The notes below the pieces were generated by a model, which saw only the letters and a list, made by a program, of their open reading frames with translations, was not told where the DNA came from and made no database searches. The translations under genes and the position numbers were made by a program. From positions 124,001-188,000 of the forward strand of contig CAVSBG010000009.1 in assembly GCA_963726125.1 (NCBI GenBank): a DNA stretch of 64,000 nt. Direction: 5' to 3'. The stretch comes from JAMXLO01 sp963726125. GTDB lineage: Bacteria > Pseudomonadota > Alphaproteobacteria > Acetobacterales > Acetobacteraceae. Shown here piece by piece: positions 17,753-27,465 of the stretch (positions within the stretch are counted from its first letter, which is position 1; the number at the start of each line of letters is the position of its first letter).

Positions 17753-18106
17753 TCAGCTACCGGGCGTCCAGGCTTCGTAGTCGCCCGTCGCGCGGGCGCG
17801 CTCGCCACCACGATAATCGTGGCCGGGCGGTCGGTAGCTCGCCGGGGTGCCGGTGGGGTTCGGCAAGTGCGGTTTCTCCCAGGGGCGTCGGTTACGCTCC
17901 ACCAGCGGCTGATCGGTGGTGTAGTGCAGCCAGGCGTGCCATTCCGGCGGCACCAGCGATGCCTCCGGCGCACCGGCATACATTACCCAGCGTCGCAGCC
18001 GGTGCCCGGGGCGCTGACGGCGCTCCTGGTAGTAAATGTTGCCGATCGCGTCGGTCCCGACGCGTCGTCCCTTGAGCAGCGTGAAGAGTCGGGTGCCGAG
18101 GTCCAT
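17753..18106 (-). CDS. NADH:ubiquinone oxidoreductase subunit NDUFA12
   Basis: A 117-aa accessory subunit of respiratory complex I, homologous to mitochondrial B17.2/NDUFA12 and largely limited to alphaproteobacteria. Visible blocks are GTDAIGNIYYQER, RRWVMYAG, PPEWHAWLHYTTD and the RPWEKPHLPNPTGT segment. ATG at 18106 fits the family length; the longer open frame upstream is not coding. First gene of the mlaD/DUF2155/otsB run. Confidence 0.92.
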   Translation of the reverse strand: MDLGTRLFTLLKGRRVGTDAIGNIYYQERRQRPGHRLRRWVMYAGAPEASLVPPEWHAWLHYTTDQPLVERNRRPWEKPHLPNPTGTPASYRPPGHDYRGGERARATGDYEAWTPGS

Positions 18107-18283
18107 GCCGTCAGCATATACGAAGCTCTGTAACCGCGGTCCACCGGTCCGTGAGCGAAACCTGTTCATCCACAGGATTTTGTGGTCGCTGCGTGTGATT
18201 ACCGCAAAATACGCTTTCCGAGCCCGATGGCCCGGCATAGCATGCTCGCCATGAAGGGGATCCGGACTTGGCAAGGCGTGCGG

Positions 18284-19757
18284 ATGCATCGCGTGATGAC
18301 GGGCACCGACCCTGACTCACCACCTCGCTCCGTCACCATCCCTGCGGCCTGGGACACCAGCGCAGCCGCGGCGTTGATCGCACTGGCGCCGGGCGAGGCG
18401 CCGATACATCTCGCGACGGCTGCCGACGCCTGGATCAAGCCACTGGCCGAACGAGCATTGCGCGCCGGCCTGGAGATGCCGCTGTCGGAACGCCTGCACC
18501 GCATGCTGCTGTTGCGGCACGGCGCGCCCAGTGGCTCGGTCTGGCAGGGCCAGACGGACGAAACGCCGGGGTTCGTGCTGAACCTCGCCTCATTCCATGA
18601 CGCCGCTGCTGGCTTCGATGCTGCCGCATTTGCCGAGGCGGTCGAGACGGCAACCACCGCGTTGACCCTGTTTGCGCCGTCAGCATCCCGCATCGCCATC
18701 GGCATGGCCGATCTCGCCGGCCTTCTGGCGCTGCTCGGTGTCGCTTACGGCTCTGATGCATCGCAAACGATCGCGCGGACGATCGCTGCGATCCTGCGCG
18801 GTCGGGCGGAGGCCGCGTCAGGTGCAATGGCGGCGCTGTTCGGCGCGGTGGCACCGGCGAAGCTGGACTGGCCGGCGCCGCCCGCGGATGCGCCATTGCC
18901 GGGCTTGGCGGAAGCGGCGCACGCCGCGCGTCTGGCCGCCGTGGGGCATGATGGGCGGCGTCACACCGCGCTGACCGCAATCGCGGAACCGACTGCGGCG
19001 GATGCTCTGCTCGGGGTGGAAACCGGCGGCGTCATGCCGGCCTTTTCGCCGTTAAACGATGCGGGCGGTCTTAGCCGGACATCGCGCGCGTGGCTCGCCG
19101 CCCGCGGAACCACGGCAGAGGCCGCGCTCGCGCAACTGATCGCCGGCGGCGATCCACTGCCGCATGCGAGCCCTGCCGATCATGCGGCCCTGCACGACGC
19201 CGTGGCACCGTTCATCCACGCGATGCCGGCACGCCCGCAACCGCATCGCCAACCAGTTCACGTCGCGCGCCGGCGGGAGTTGCCGTCGCGCCGCACTGGC
19301 TACACCCAGAAGGCTGCCGTTGCCGGTCACCGCCTGTTTCTGCGCACCGGCGAGTACCGATGACGGTACGCTGGGGGAAGTGTTCGTCGCGCTGCACAAG
19401 GAGGGCGCGGCGTTCCGGGGGCTGATGGACAATTTCGCAGTTGCGGTCAGCCTTGGCCTGCAACACGGCGTGCCGCTCGAGGCTTTCGTCGAGGCGTTCA
19501 CCTTTACCCGCTTCGGCCCCGCCGGCGCCGTCGAGGGTGATCCGGCGGTGACGCATGCGACATCGCTGCTCGACTACACGTTCCGTCATTTGGCCGCGAA
19601 CTACCTCGGTCGCAGCGATATCCCCGAAGCCGAACCGGAGGAGGCGGATACCGTCGGCAATGGCAGCCGCGACCATGCTCCATTGTTGCCATTGGATCTG
19701 CCCACTGAAGCGTCGCCGCGTGCCCGCAGGCGCGGTTTTAGGCTCGTCGCGAAGTAG
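18284..19757 (+). CDS. TSCPD domain protein, orphan relative of class II ribonucleotide reductase (one frameshift)
   Basis: The C-terminal third (ELPSRRTGYTQKAAVAGHRLF, RTGEYDDGTLGEVFVALHKE, GLMDNFAVAVSLGLQHGVPLE, FTFTRFGPAG, ATSLLDYTFRHLAANYLGR) matches the TSCPD region of adenosylcobalamin-dependent NrdJ. The N-terminal 300 residues are Ala-rich and only distantly recall an RNR barrel; I see no CxxC tail and no clear catalytic Cys/radical motifs. An extra C at 19357-19358 breaks the frame inside GEY-DDG. The start is uncertain (ATG 18284 with AAGG 7 bases upstream, or 18251/18296). It faces away from NDUFA12. Function unknown; it is unlikely to reduce ribonucleotides by itself. Confidence 0.7.
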
Positions 19758-19783
19758 TCACCGCCCGCTTTTGTGGACCGAAG

Positions 19784-19801
19784 CGCGGGGTTTGACCCGC
19801 G
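19784..19801. terminator. Possible bidirectional hairpin between convergent genes
   Basis: CGCGGG and CCCGCG form a perfect 6-bp stem around a GTTTGA loop, between the convergent TSCPD and transducer genes. There is no strong T-run on either side, so its role as a terminator is tentative. Confidence 0.3.
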
Positions 19802-19856
19802 GCTGGACCCTGGTCGGATCAATGCGCGCATGACGGGGTAGCTGTATTGCCTGATA

Positions 19857-21191
19857 TCATGCAGCCTTGCGTATCTTCGCCAGGAACTGATCGACCTGCG
19901 TGGTCAGCGTGTTTGACTCGCGTTTCAGCGCGTCGGTTCCGGTGACCACCTGCTGGGCCGCGGTACCGGTCTGCTCGGCGGAACTTGTCACCGCCGCCAT
20001 GCTGCTGTTGGCAACACCGCTGCTGCGGGCCACTTCTTGCACCTTCTCGCCGATCTGCTGGGTGGCGCTGCGCTGCCCTTCGACCGCCTCGGCGATGGCC
20101 GCGGCGATTTCGCTGATCTGGCCGATGGTGGCACCAATGCCCTGGATCGCCGTGACGGCGTCCCGGGTCGCGTTCTGCACGGCGACGATCTGCGCAGCGA
20201 TTTCGTCGGTCGCCTTGCCGGTCTGATTGGCCAGGTTCTTCACCTCGCCCGCGACCACGGCAAAGCCTTTGCCGGCGTCACCCGCCCGCGCTGCCTCGAT
20301 CGTCGCGTTGAGTGCCAACAGGTTCGTCTGGCTCGCGATATCCTTGATCAGGCGCACCACGTCGCCGATGCGGCTTCCGGCCTCGACCAGCCCACGCACC
20401 AGTGCGTCGGTCCGCTGCGCCTCCTCCACCGCGGTACTCGCGATCCTGGTCGACTGATCGACGCGCTGGCTGATCTCCTGGATCGATGTCGTCAGTTGCT
20501 CGGTCGTGCTGGCGACCGCGGTGGCGTTGCCGGCAGTCTCCTCGCCTGCGGTGAGAGCCGTGCGAGCCTGCCCGCTGGTCGTCTCGGCGGCCGACGCCAT
20601 CGACTGCGCGGTTTCATGCAATTGCATCGTCGACGCCGCCACCGACCTGACCAGGGTTGACACTTCCCGCTCGAAACTGTCGGCCTGCTTATTGAGCTGG
20701 GTGGCAGCCGCGCCTTCGGCCGCATGCACATACACCGCGGTGAAGATCTCGATATCGAACAGGATGCTTCGCGACATGGAACTCAACAACTTGGCGAGAC
20801 GCTCTGGACGCTTACGGTGGGTGCCGATCACCGCCTCGACCAATCGATTGTAAATGATGGTCCAGAACACGAAGTACCAACGGAGTGCGAGACCGGAGCG
20901 TTGGCGTGCCTCCGTCATGGCGATGGAATGATTGAGCTGAGCTTCGGTGAAGGTGCCGGCGAAGATGTCATCCAGCCAGTGCTGCCGCTGCGCCCGCTTG
21001 GCTTCATCCAAGGATACGTTGCCATAGACACGCTTCACCTCGGGGAAGCGCAGGATCTGATCGTAGGCAGCCGCGATAGCGGCATCGATGTGCTCGAGAA
21101 CCAACGGACGAAGCTGGCGCAGGTCCGAGCAAGTGGCCTCGTCGATGTTCATTGCGGCCAGACGGTTCGATAGGTCCATTGTCAGGCTCAC
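19857..21191 (-). CDS. Globin-coupled methyl-accepting chemotaxis protein (soluble), heme ligand replaced
   Basis: A 444-aa cytoplasmic transducer with no membrane helices. Residues about 5-165 resemble the globin-sensor domain of HemAT-type proteins (QHWLDDIFAGTFTEAQL, SGLALRWYFVFW). Residues 250-370 are the chemoreceptor signalling hairpin (IASQTNLLALNATIEAARAG, GFAVVAGEVKNLA). In HemAT the proximal heme His is five residues before the Leu of IGL; here that position is Arg (ARQRSGL). GTG at 21191 is chosen because AGAGGAG lies 7 bases upstream; ATG at 21179 is an alternative. No che genes are nearby. Confidence 0.87.
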   Translation of the reverse strand: MSLTMDLSNRLAAMNIDEATCSDLRQLRPLVLEHIDAAIAAAYDQILRFPEVKRVYGNVSLDEAKRAQRQHWLDDIFAGTFTEAQLNHSIAMTEARQRSGLALRWYFVFWTIIYNRLVEAVIGTHRKRPERLAKLLSSMSRSILFDIEIFTAVYVHAAEGAAATQLNKQADSFEREVSTLVRSVAASTMQLHETAQSMASAAETTSGQARTALTAGEETAGNATAVASTTEQLTTSIQEISQRVDQSTRIASTAVEEAQRTDALVRGLVEAGSRIGDVVRLIKDIASQTNLLALNATIEAARAGDAGKGFAVVAGEVKNLANQTGKATDEIAAQIVAVQNATRDAVTAIQGIGATIGQISEIAAAIAEAVEGQRSATQQIGEKVQEVARSSGVANSSMAAVTSSAEQTGTAAQQVVTGTDALKRESNTLTTQVDQFLAKIRKAA

Positions 21192-21386
21192 GTAACTGCT
21201 CCTCTTGCACGAACCGGCGCGCGAAATCCCGGGCGGATGCCTGATCGCTAACCGCTGTGGGTTAACATCCGCTGAAGCCGGGGGACGGGGTGGCGGTCGT
21301 GGCGATTTTCAAGCGAGCGGACGGCGGGTTAGGTTGCCAACTCCTCGCCCGCAGCAACTCGCCCCCACACCAGAAGGAACCTTGCC

Positions 21387-21854
21387 ATGGCCGGCCGAAT
21401 TGAGATGACATTGGCGGAACTCGGCATCACGCTGCCGAGCCCGATGCCGCCCATCGCCAACTACGTCCCCTATGCCGTCACCGGCAACCTGGTTGTCGTG
21501 TCGGGTCAGGTTCCGGCGGTCGATGGCAAGATCGCGGTCACCGGCAAGGTCGGCAATGGCCTGTCGATCGATCAGGGTCGCGAGGCCGCGCGGCTCTGCT
21601 TCATCAATGTGCTGGTACATCTGAAGGCGGCGTGCGATGGCGACCTCGATCGCGTCAGGCGCGTGGTACGTCTTGGCGGCTTTGTGGCGTCGCCGCCGGA
21701 GTTCACCCAGCACGCGCAGGTGATGAATGGCGCATCGGACCTCGCGGTCGCGGTGTTCGGCGATGCCGGCCGCCACGCGCGTACCACCATCGGCGTCCCC
21801 GCGCTGCCAGCCGACGCTGCCGTGGAAGTGGAGGGAATGTTCGAGATCGCCTAA
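21387..21854 (+). CDS. RidA family protein (YjgF/UK114)
   Basis: A 155-aa member of the RidA superfamily, which hydrolyses reactive imines or enamines formed by PLP enzymes. Visible: PIANYVPYAVTGNLVVVSGQVP near the start and the RTTIGVPALPADAAVEVEG block with the Arg that binds the substrate carboxylate in RidA. It belongs to the longer subfamily (about 150 aa) rather than archetypal 128-aa RidA. AAGGAAC upstream of ATG 21387. Ten bases before the FemAB-like gene, so an operon. Confidence 0.9.
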   Translation: MAGRIEMTLAELGITLPSPMPPIANYVPYAVTGNLVVVSGQVPAVDGKIAVTGKVGNGLSIDQGREAARLCFINVLVHLKAACDGDLDRVRRVVRLGGFVASPPEFTQHAQVMNGASDLAVAVFGDAGRHARTTIGVPALPADAAVEVEGMFEIA

Positions 21855-21863
21855 GCTCACGCC

Positions 21864-23027
21864 ATGCCCGATGGTTCCGCCACGCTCACGCTGACGCTGC
21901 ACCAGAAGATCGCTGACATTCCGGCGGCGGAGTGGGACGCCTGCGCCGGCGACGGCAATCCGTTTGTCAGCCACGCGTTCCTCAGTGCGATGGAAGACAG
22001 CGGCTCTGCCAATTCGCGCACCGGCTGGCTGCCGCAGCACGCGGTATTGCGGGGCGAGACCGGCCAGGTCGTGGCCATCGCGCCGATGTATGCGAAGTCG
22101 CACAGCTACGGCGAATACGTGTTCGACCACGGCTGGGCGCACGCGTTCGAGCGGGCGGGCGGCGATTACTATCCGAAGCTCCAGGTGGCGTCGCCGTTCA
22201 GCCCGGCGCCTGGCCCGCGGCTTTTGCGGCATCCGGATGCGGGGGTTCCCGTCTCGGCGCTGGCATCCGCGCTGGAGCAGGCGTGCCAGTCGCTCGACCT
22301 GTCGTCGGTGCATGTCACATTCTGCACCGAACCCGAATGGCAGGAGCTTGGCCAGGCTGGGTGGCTGCAACGCCTTGGCATGCAGTTCCACTGGGAGAAC
22401 GCGGGGTACAGCAGTTTCGACGATTTTCTCGGGGCGCTGTCGTCGCGCAAGCGCAAGGTGCTGCGGCGCGAACGGCGGGACGCCAACGCCGCCGGGCTGA
22501 CGTTTCATGCGCTGAGTGGTGCCGACCTGACCGAGGCGCGGTGGGATGCGTTCTATCGGTTCTACCGCTCGACGGTGGATCGCAAGTGGGGCTCTGCCTA
22601 CCTGTCGCGCTCGTTCTTTTCGTTGCTGGGCGAACGGCTGGGCGACCGCGTCGTGCTGATGATGGCGGAGCATGCCGGCAAGCCGGTCGCTGGCGCGCTG
22701 AACCTCGCTGGGAGCGAGGCGCTTTACGGGCGGAACTGGGGTTGCCGCGGGGACTGGCCGTTCCTGCATTTCGAACTGTGTTATTACCGCGCGATCGACT
22801 GGGCGATCGAGCATGGACTGCAACGCGTCGAAGCGGGCGCGCAGGGACGCCACAAGATCCAGCGGGGCTATCTGCCGAGGCCGACGTATTCCGCCCATTG
22901 GATCGCGCATTCCGGTCTGCGGCGCGCGATTGCGAATTTCGTGGTGGATGAACAGCGCGGTGTCCGCGCCGAGATGGCGGCGCTGGCCGAGCAGTCGCCA
23001 TTCCGCAATGAGTGTGAGGCGGAATAG
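21864..23027 (+). CDS. FemAB-like/GNAT-fold acyltransferase (DUF482 type)
   Basis: A 387-aa protein matching the FemAB-like family of PF04339: WDACAGDGNPFVSHAFLSAME at the start, EYVFDHGWAHAFERAG, YPKLQVASPFSPAPGPRLL, SSRKRKVLRRERRDA, and the C-terminal GCRGDWPFLHFELCYYRAIDW and GAQGRHKIQRGY blocks. Members are double-GNAT proteins thought to transfer aminoacyl or acyl groups. Substrate unknown. Same transcript as the RidA gene. Confidence 0.85.
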   Translation: MPDGSATLTLTLHQKIADIPAAEWDACAGDGNPFVSHAFLSAMEDSGSANSRTGWLPQHAVLRGETGQVVAIAPMYAKSHSYGEYVFDHGWAHAFERAGGDYYPKLQVASPFSPAPGPRLLRHPDAGVPVSALASALEQACQSLDLSSVHVTFCTEPEWQELGQAGWLQRLGMQFHWENAGYSSFDDFLGALSSRKRKVLRRERRDANAAGLTFHALSGADLTEARWDAFYRFYRSTVDRKWGSAYLSRSFFSLLGERLGDRVVLMMAEHAGKPVAGALNLAGSEALYGRNWGCRGDWPFLHFELCYYRAIDWAIEHGLQRVEAGAQGRHKIQRGYLPRPTYSAHWIAHSGLRRAIANFVVDEQRGVRAEMAALAEQSPFRNECEAE

Positions 23028-23145
23028 GGCGCGGCGGCGCGGGCCTGCGGCTGGAACGAGTCTGGCGCGACGCCGGCAAAGTTCGGCTCAGAGCCGGTAT
23101 AGAAGCGCTGTCACCGTGAGATCGCCGACGACCTCCTGAGGTGGA

Positions 23146-23163
23146 GAACCGACGGTCCGGTTC
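23146..23163. terminator. Possible hairpin between convergent genes
   Basis: GAACCG and CGGTTC form a perfect 6-bp stem around ACGGTC in the 172-bp gap between the convergent acyltransferase and LuxR genes. No T-run follows. Confidence 0.25.
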
Positions 23164-23199
23164 AGAACATGCGACGGCGGACGCGGACACTCGCCAGTG

Positions 23200-24336
23200 T
23201 CAGGCGGCGGCGGAAAGCAGCGCAACGATACGCTCGAAATCTCGCAAATTCGCAGCGTTGGTCTTACGCAGGACGGTCCGCACCTGAGTGCGCACAGTGT
23301 CCAGTGATACCCCCCGTTCGCGGGCCACATCTTCGGCCTTGATCCCCCCGGCGAGTGAACCGGCGACCGCCGCTTCCGCAGTGGTGAGGCTGTAAAGGTC
23401 GCTTAGCATCCATTCTGGCATGCGCTCCGGCCTGGTCATCTCGCGGGCTACAATTATCGCCAGGTCGGCGTCCGAGGTCATCAGACTGCTGGGTATCGGC
23501 GACACGAGGACGGCGAGAGTTGCTTCTTCGGGGACATCGTCCGACCGCGCCCGGACACGCAGCGCACCGCCGGCGCCGCCGGACGCCGTCCCGACAACGA
23601 GCCGCCGCAGTGCATCGTTGTCGTCGCGGTGCCGGGCGGAAAGCTGCGTGCCGCCGAACGCGGCGCGGCTGACTGTCAGGCCGGATCGCCCGGGCGACGT
23701 CAGGCCGGCGCCCGCGGCGTTGGCGTGCACTACGCGCATCGTGCGATCGACGACGATGACCCCGGCCGACAGCGCATCAAGCGCCGCGGTGCTGACAGCG
23801 TTTGTGCTTGCCTGCAGTGCCAGGCGCTCGCGCAGTTGCAAGGCACGCTGCAGGTGCGGGAGCACCTGTTCAAGGGTTCGGCGCTCGACGTTCGTGAAGG
23901 CACCCGCCGCCGCGTCGCGATGCAGTCCGATGGGCAGCGGCGTGCGCAGGCCAACATTCCCGCCCAGCATATGATGCTGCCCATAACGGGCCGCGTAATC
24001 GTTGAAATACTCGGTGCGGCACAGTTCCGATGGCGGGACGATCATTGGACCGAGGCGGGCGGTGTTCGGTTGCGGTGGGGGCGCCTTGGCCTCGGCGGCA
24101 CGCTTTCGGTACGGATCAACACGATAGTAATGGGCGCGATAGGCCGCGTCGGCCGCATCGCCGGGAGCAAGCAGATTGGTCAGGCTGCCGTCCACCAGTC
24201 GCAACGTGGAGCGCTGTGCGCCCAGCAGTCCGCACAGCGAAGCGCCGAATTCGAACCAGGTGTTGGCGCCGCTCGCCGCCCCGTAGGCCATGGCGACGAC
24301 GTCCGCGAGCCTTTCCTCGTCCACCACTGATCTCAC
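23200..24336 (-). CDS. LuxR-type helix-turn-helix transcriptional regulator
   Basis: A 378-aa regulator. The last 65 residues form the LuxR/GerE DNA-binding domain (YSLTTAEAAVAGSLAGGIKAEDVARERGVSLDTVRTQVRTVLRKT). The N-terminal part has no receiver domain; residues 180-270 (LSAGVIVVDRTMRVVHANAAG) look PAS-like. The start codon is GTG (24336, or the next GTG codons). It is divergent from a carotenoid oxygenase gene 71 bp away, so that gene is a likely target. Confidence 0.83.
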   Translation of the reverse strand: MRSVVDEERLADVVAMAYGAASGANTWFEFGASLCGLLGAQRSTLRLVDGSLTNLLAPGDAADAAYRAHYYRVDPYRKRAAEAKAPPPQPNTARLGPMIVPPSELCRTEYFNDYAARYGQHHMLGGNVGLRTPLPIGLHRDAAAGAFTNVERRTLEQVLPHLQRALQLRERLALQASTNAVSTAALDALSAGVIVVDRTMRVVHANAAGAGLTSPGRSGLTVSRAAFGGTQLSARHRDDNDALRRLVVGTASGGAGGALRVRARSDDVPEEATLAVLVSPIPSSLMTSDADLAIIVAREMTRPERMPEWMLSDLYSLTTAEAAVAGSLAGGIKAEDVARERGVSLDTVRTQVRTVLRKTNAANLRDFERIVALLSAAA

Positions 24337-24407
24337 CAGTTCTGGGGATGTGCGACACTACCGAAGGGGCCACGATCCTGCCAACACGGATCACGCGGAG
24401 GTATCCA

Positions 24408-25877
24408 ATGGCTGACCCCAACATCGCATCGGCAAATCCCCCGGCGAACGCGGGCATGCCGCATGAACTTGCAACGATCGATCCGGCCGACAACGCCGAC
24501 CTATGCGGCCCGCTCGCCCCGGTCTACCGCGAGATCGACGGCCTGGACCTGCCGGTGGTCGGCAAAATCCCGCAAGATCTGCGCGGGGTTTATCTGCGCA
24601 ACGGGCCAAACCCGAAATTTCCTCCGCTCGGCAGTTATACCTATCCGTATGACGGCGACGGGATGATCCATGGCGTGTGGCTGGCGGACGGGAAGGCATG
24701 CTATCAGAACCGCTATGTGATGAGCCGGCGGCTTCAGGCGGAGACCGCGGCTGGCCGCGCCCTGTGGGGCGGGTTGGTGACACCGTTCATGCCGCCTGCT
24801 TCCTCGCTGGTGCCGGATCCGGACTCGAGCGATTACCGGCTGCAGCCGTCGATCAACATCGTTCACCACGGGCACCGGTTCCTCGCGCTCAGCGAATGTG
24901 CCGTTCCGTACGAACTCACGGCGGGGCTGGATACAGTTGGGCGCTGCGATTTCACCGGCGGCCTGCCGCTCGGCATGTGCGCACATCCGAGGATCGATCC
25001 GGTGACCGGGGAAATGATCCTGTTCCGCTACTGGATGGAAGAACCGTATCTCTATTGGGCGGCGATCGGGCCTGGCGGGACCGTGACACGACCGCCCGAG
25101 GTGATCGCCGAGATCGATCGTGGCTATCTGATCCATGATTTCCTGATCACCGAGGACTTCGTTGTATTGGTGATTTGCCCGGCCACCTTCGATCTGTCCC
25201 GCGTCGCGCAGGGCGCCAGCACGCTCACATGGGAGCCGAATCGGGGAACCCGCATCGCCGTCATCCCGCGCGACGGTGAGAACCGGCAGATCCGCTGGAT
25301 CGAAACCGATGCCTTCTGGTGCTGGCATTACGCCAACGCGTGGCAGGAGGGTGGCGAGATCGTCACTGTTTTCCCGTGGTGGAACCATCTCAATTTTGGC
25401 GTCCCTGGTCTGCCGCCGCTCGAGGGGCGTCTTACCCGAGCGCGGATCAACCCGGACGCCGGAAGCGTCCGCTTCGAGGTGATTGATGATCGGCCGACTG
25501 AGTTCCCGCGCATCGATGATCGCCGCCAGGGGAGGTCCAGCCGTTATCTGACGGTCGCGCATCGGTCGCCGTCGCTTCGAACCGGCGCGTTCGACGAGCT
25601 TCTTCGTTTCGACCTCAAGCGCGGCACAGTGGTCGAACGCCATTTCCCCGGCCAGGTGATCGGCGAGGCAGTCTTTGCACCGAAAGCAGGACGAAACGAC
25701 GAAGAGGCCGGTTACGTCCTCACTTTCGCAACCGAGCTTGCGACGATGCAATCGAGCTTCGTCATCATCGATGCCGAGGATGTTTCAGGGCCGCCCGTGG
25801 CAGTGGTAAGGCTGCCTCAGCGCGTGCCGAATGGCTTGCACGGCAATTGGTACCCAAGCGAACCACGAGGGGCGTGA
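24408..25877 (+). CDS. Carotenoid oxygenase family protein (RPE65/CCD)
   Basis: A 489-aa seven-bladed propeller iron enzyme that cleaves double bonds in carotenoids, stilbenes or related phenylpropenes. The four Fe-binding His are visible in CAHPRIDP, LIHDFLIT, WCWHYANAW and LHGNWYP. The N-terminal DLRGVYLRNGPNPKF and YDGDGMIHGVW are family signatures. ATG 24408 has GGAGG 6 bases upstream. It is divergent from the LuxR regulator. Which substrate is cut cannot be told; isoeugenol/lignostilbene-type and apocarotenoid-type enzymes share these motifs. Confidence 0.92.
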   Translation: MADPNIASANPPANAGMPHELATIDPADNADLCGPLAPVYREIDGLDLPVVGKIPQDLRGVYLRNGPNPKFPPLGSYTYPYDGDGMIHGVWLADGKACYQNRYVMSRRLQAETAAGRALWGGLVTPFMPPASSLVPDPDSSDYRLQPSINIVHHGHRFLALSECAVPYELTAGLDTVGRCDFTGGLPLGMCAHPRIDPVTGEMILFRYWMEEPYLYWAAIGPGGTVTRPPEVIAEIDRGYLIHDFLITEDFVVLVICPATFDLSRVAQGASTLTWEPNRGTRIAVIPRDGENRQIRWIETDAFWCWHYANAWQEGGEIVTVFPWWNHLNFGVPGLPPLEGRLTRARINPDAGSVRFEVIDDRPTEFPRIDDRRQGRSSRYLTVAHRSPSLRTGAFDELLRFDLKRGTVVERHFPGQVIGEAVFAPKAGRNDEEAGYVLTFATELATMQSSFVIIDAEDVSGPPVAVVRLPQRVPNGLHGNWYPSEPRGA

Positions 25878-26040
25878 CCGGCTTGGGGTCGCAAGGGCCA
25901 TTGTGCTCTCATTCGGAGACGGGCTCTCAGAGCCATAACGCTCCAGCACGCCGCCGGGCGTCACCACCGGACGCTTCCCGTGGTCATGCCGCAAGCGCGG
26001 CGTCCGCCGGCCTCGGCATGGCAACCGGCAGGATGTCGGT

Positions 26041-26431
26041 GTTGTCGGGGCCAAGCTGCGGGCGATCAGCGACGCGTCGAATGGAGTGGAGGCGATGTTG
26101 ACCATGGTCGCGTTGCAGGCGGAGGACAATCCCAGCCTGTGGCCGATCGCGCGCGCGTTCGGGGCGGTGCGCCGGACAGATCGTGCCGCCGAGAAAGCCT
26201 GGCAAGACAGGCTGAACAATCGTCTGGCGGTGTGCCGGAGTATCGTCGCGCGCATGCTCACCGAGGGGTCGTTGCGCCAGGGGTTGGACGCCGATACTGC
26301 CGCCGACATGCTATGGACGCTGACCTCGTTGCGTATGTGGGAGGACCTGGTGGTCTCACGCGGCTGGACAGGCGAACAGGTCCCGGACGCAGGTTGGCGC
26401 GTTGCTGATGGGCGCGCTCGGTCGCCAATGA
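26041..26431 (+). pseudogene. TetR/AcrR regulator, C-terminal remnant
   Basis: The reading frame runs LRAISDASNGVEAMLTMVAL, IARAFGAVRRTDRAAEKAW, MLTEGSLRQGLDADTAADMLW, and after one frameshift near 26385 ends RTQVGALLMGALGRQ. This is the ligand domain of a TetR-type repressor. The N-terminal HTH is missing; the 160 bases upstream (25880-26040) do not encode it. The stop overlaps the miaA ATG (ATGA). Confidence 0.6.
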
Positions 26432-27410
26432 CCAGCCAGCCGGAACCGGCCGCGCTGATCGTCGCAGGCCCCACTGCCAGCGGCAAATCGGCGTTGGCCA
26501 TGATGCTCGCCGAACGCCTCCGCGGCGTGACCGGGCTTGACCGGTCATCATCAATGCGGACGCGATGCAATGCTATCGCGAGCTCCGCATCATCACCGCG
26601 CGACCAACTCCAGACGACGAAGCGCGCGTGCCGCACGCGCTCTATGGTGTTCGACCGGCCTCCGAAGCTGGCAGTGTCGCGTGGTGGCGCGATGCCGCGC
26701 TGGCCGCCATGACGGCCGCACGAACGCAGCGGCGCCTGCCGATACTGACCGGCGGCACCGGCCTGTATTTCGCCTCCCTGACCGACGGCCTCGCTGCCAT
26801 CCCTCCGCCCAGTGTGGCTGCGCGGGAGGAAGCCCGCCAGTTGCTGAAGGATTTCGGCCCGGCTGCACTGCATGGCCGCCTCGCGGAGGTCGATCCGGAA
26901 TCGGCCGCTCGGCTGCGTCCCACCGACAGCCAGCGCATTGCCCGCGCCTGGGAGGTATGGCGCAGCACTGGCCGATCACTTGCTGTCTGGCAGTCCGCTG
27001 TTAGCGCCCCTGCCCCCTGGCGCTTCACGGCCATTCTCCTCGACCCGCCGCGACCCGAGCTGCGCACAGCCATCGCCAGCCGCCTCGCCGCCATGCTGCG
27101 TGCCGGTGCGCTCGAGGAAGTTCGTGCCCTGCTCGGCCTCCACTTGGATCCCACACTGCCGGCGATGCGCGCCCACGGCGTGCCGGAACTTGCCGCCCAC
27201 CTGCGCGGCGAACTGACGCTGGAGCAGGCCACGCGCCGTATCGAGTTGGTCACCGGACAATATACCAAGCGCCAGGGCACGTGGTTCCGCCACCACGCCC
27301 TGGCTGACCCACCACACCTGCATACAATCCGTGCGCGAATTAACGATGTAGCGCAACTTTCGGAAAGTAATTACCCCGAATTTTGGGAATTTATTAAAAC
27401 CTTGGGTTGA
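26428..27410 (+). CDS. miaA: tRNA dimethylallyltransferase (one frameshift)
   Basis: Adds a dimethylallyl group to A37 of tRNAs reading UNN codons. The P-loop VAGPTASGKSALA lies at residues 10-25, followed after the break by INADAMQCYREL (DSxQxYR-type substrate motif) and TARPTPDD; LTGGTGLYF, RIARAWEVWRSTGRS, AMRAHGVPELAAHLRG and TKRQGTWFRH are all family blocks. An extra G at 26543-26544 shifts the frame before the INADAMQ motif. It directly precedes the ilv genes. Confidence 0.9.
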
Positions 27411-27465
27411 CGCGCTGCACCATCCGTCCTATCGGTCCGCCCCCTTATTGCCAGGAGCCACGACA

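Noticed and set aside
21309..22910. 533-codon minus-strand open frame
   Set aside because: Antisense shadow of the RidA and FemAB-like genes, Arg/His-rich with no motifs.
24501..25751. 416-codon minus-strand open frame
   Set aside because: Antisense to carotenoid oxygenase, whose four His ligands are clear on the plus strand.
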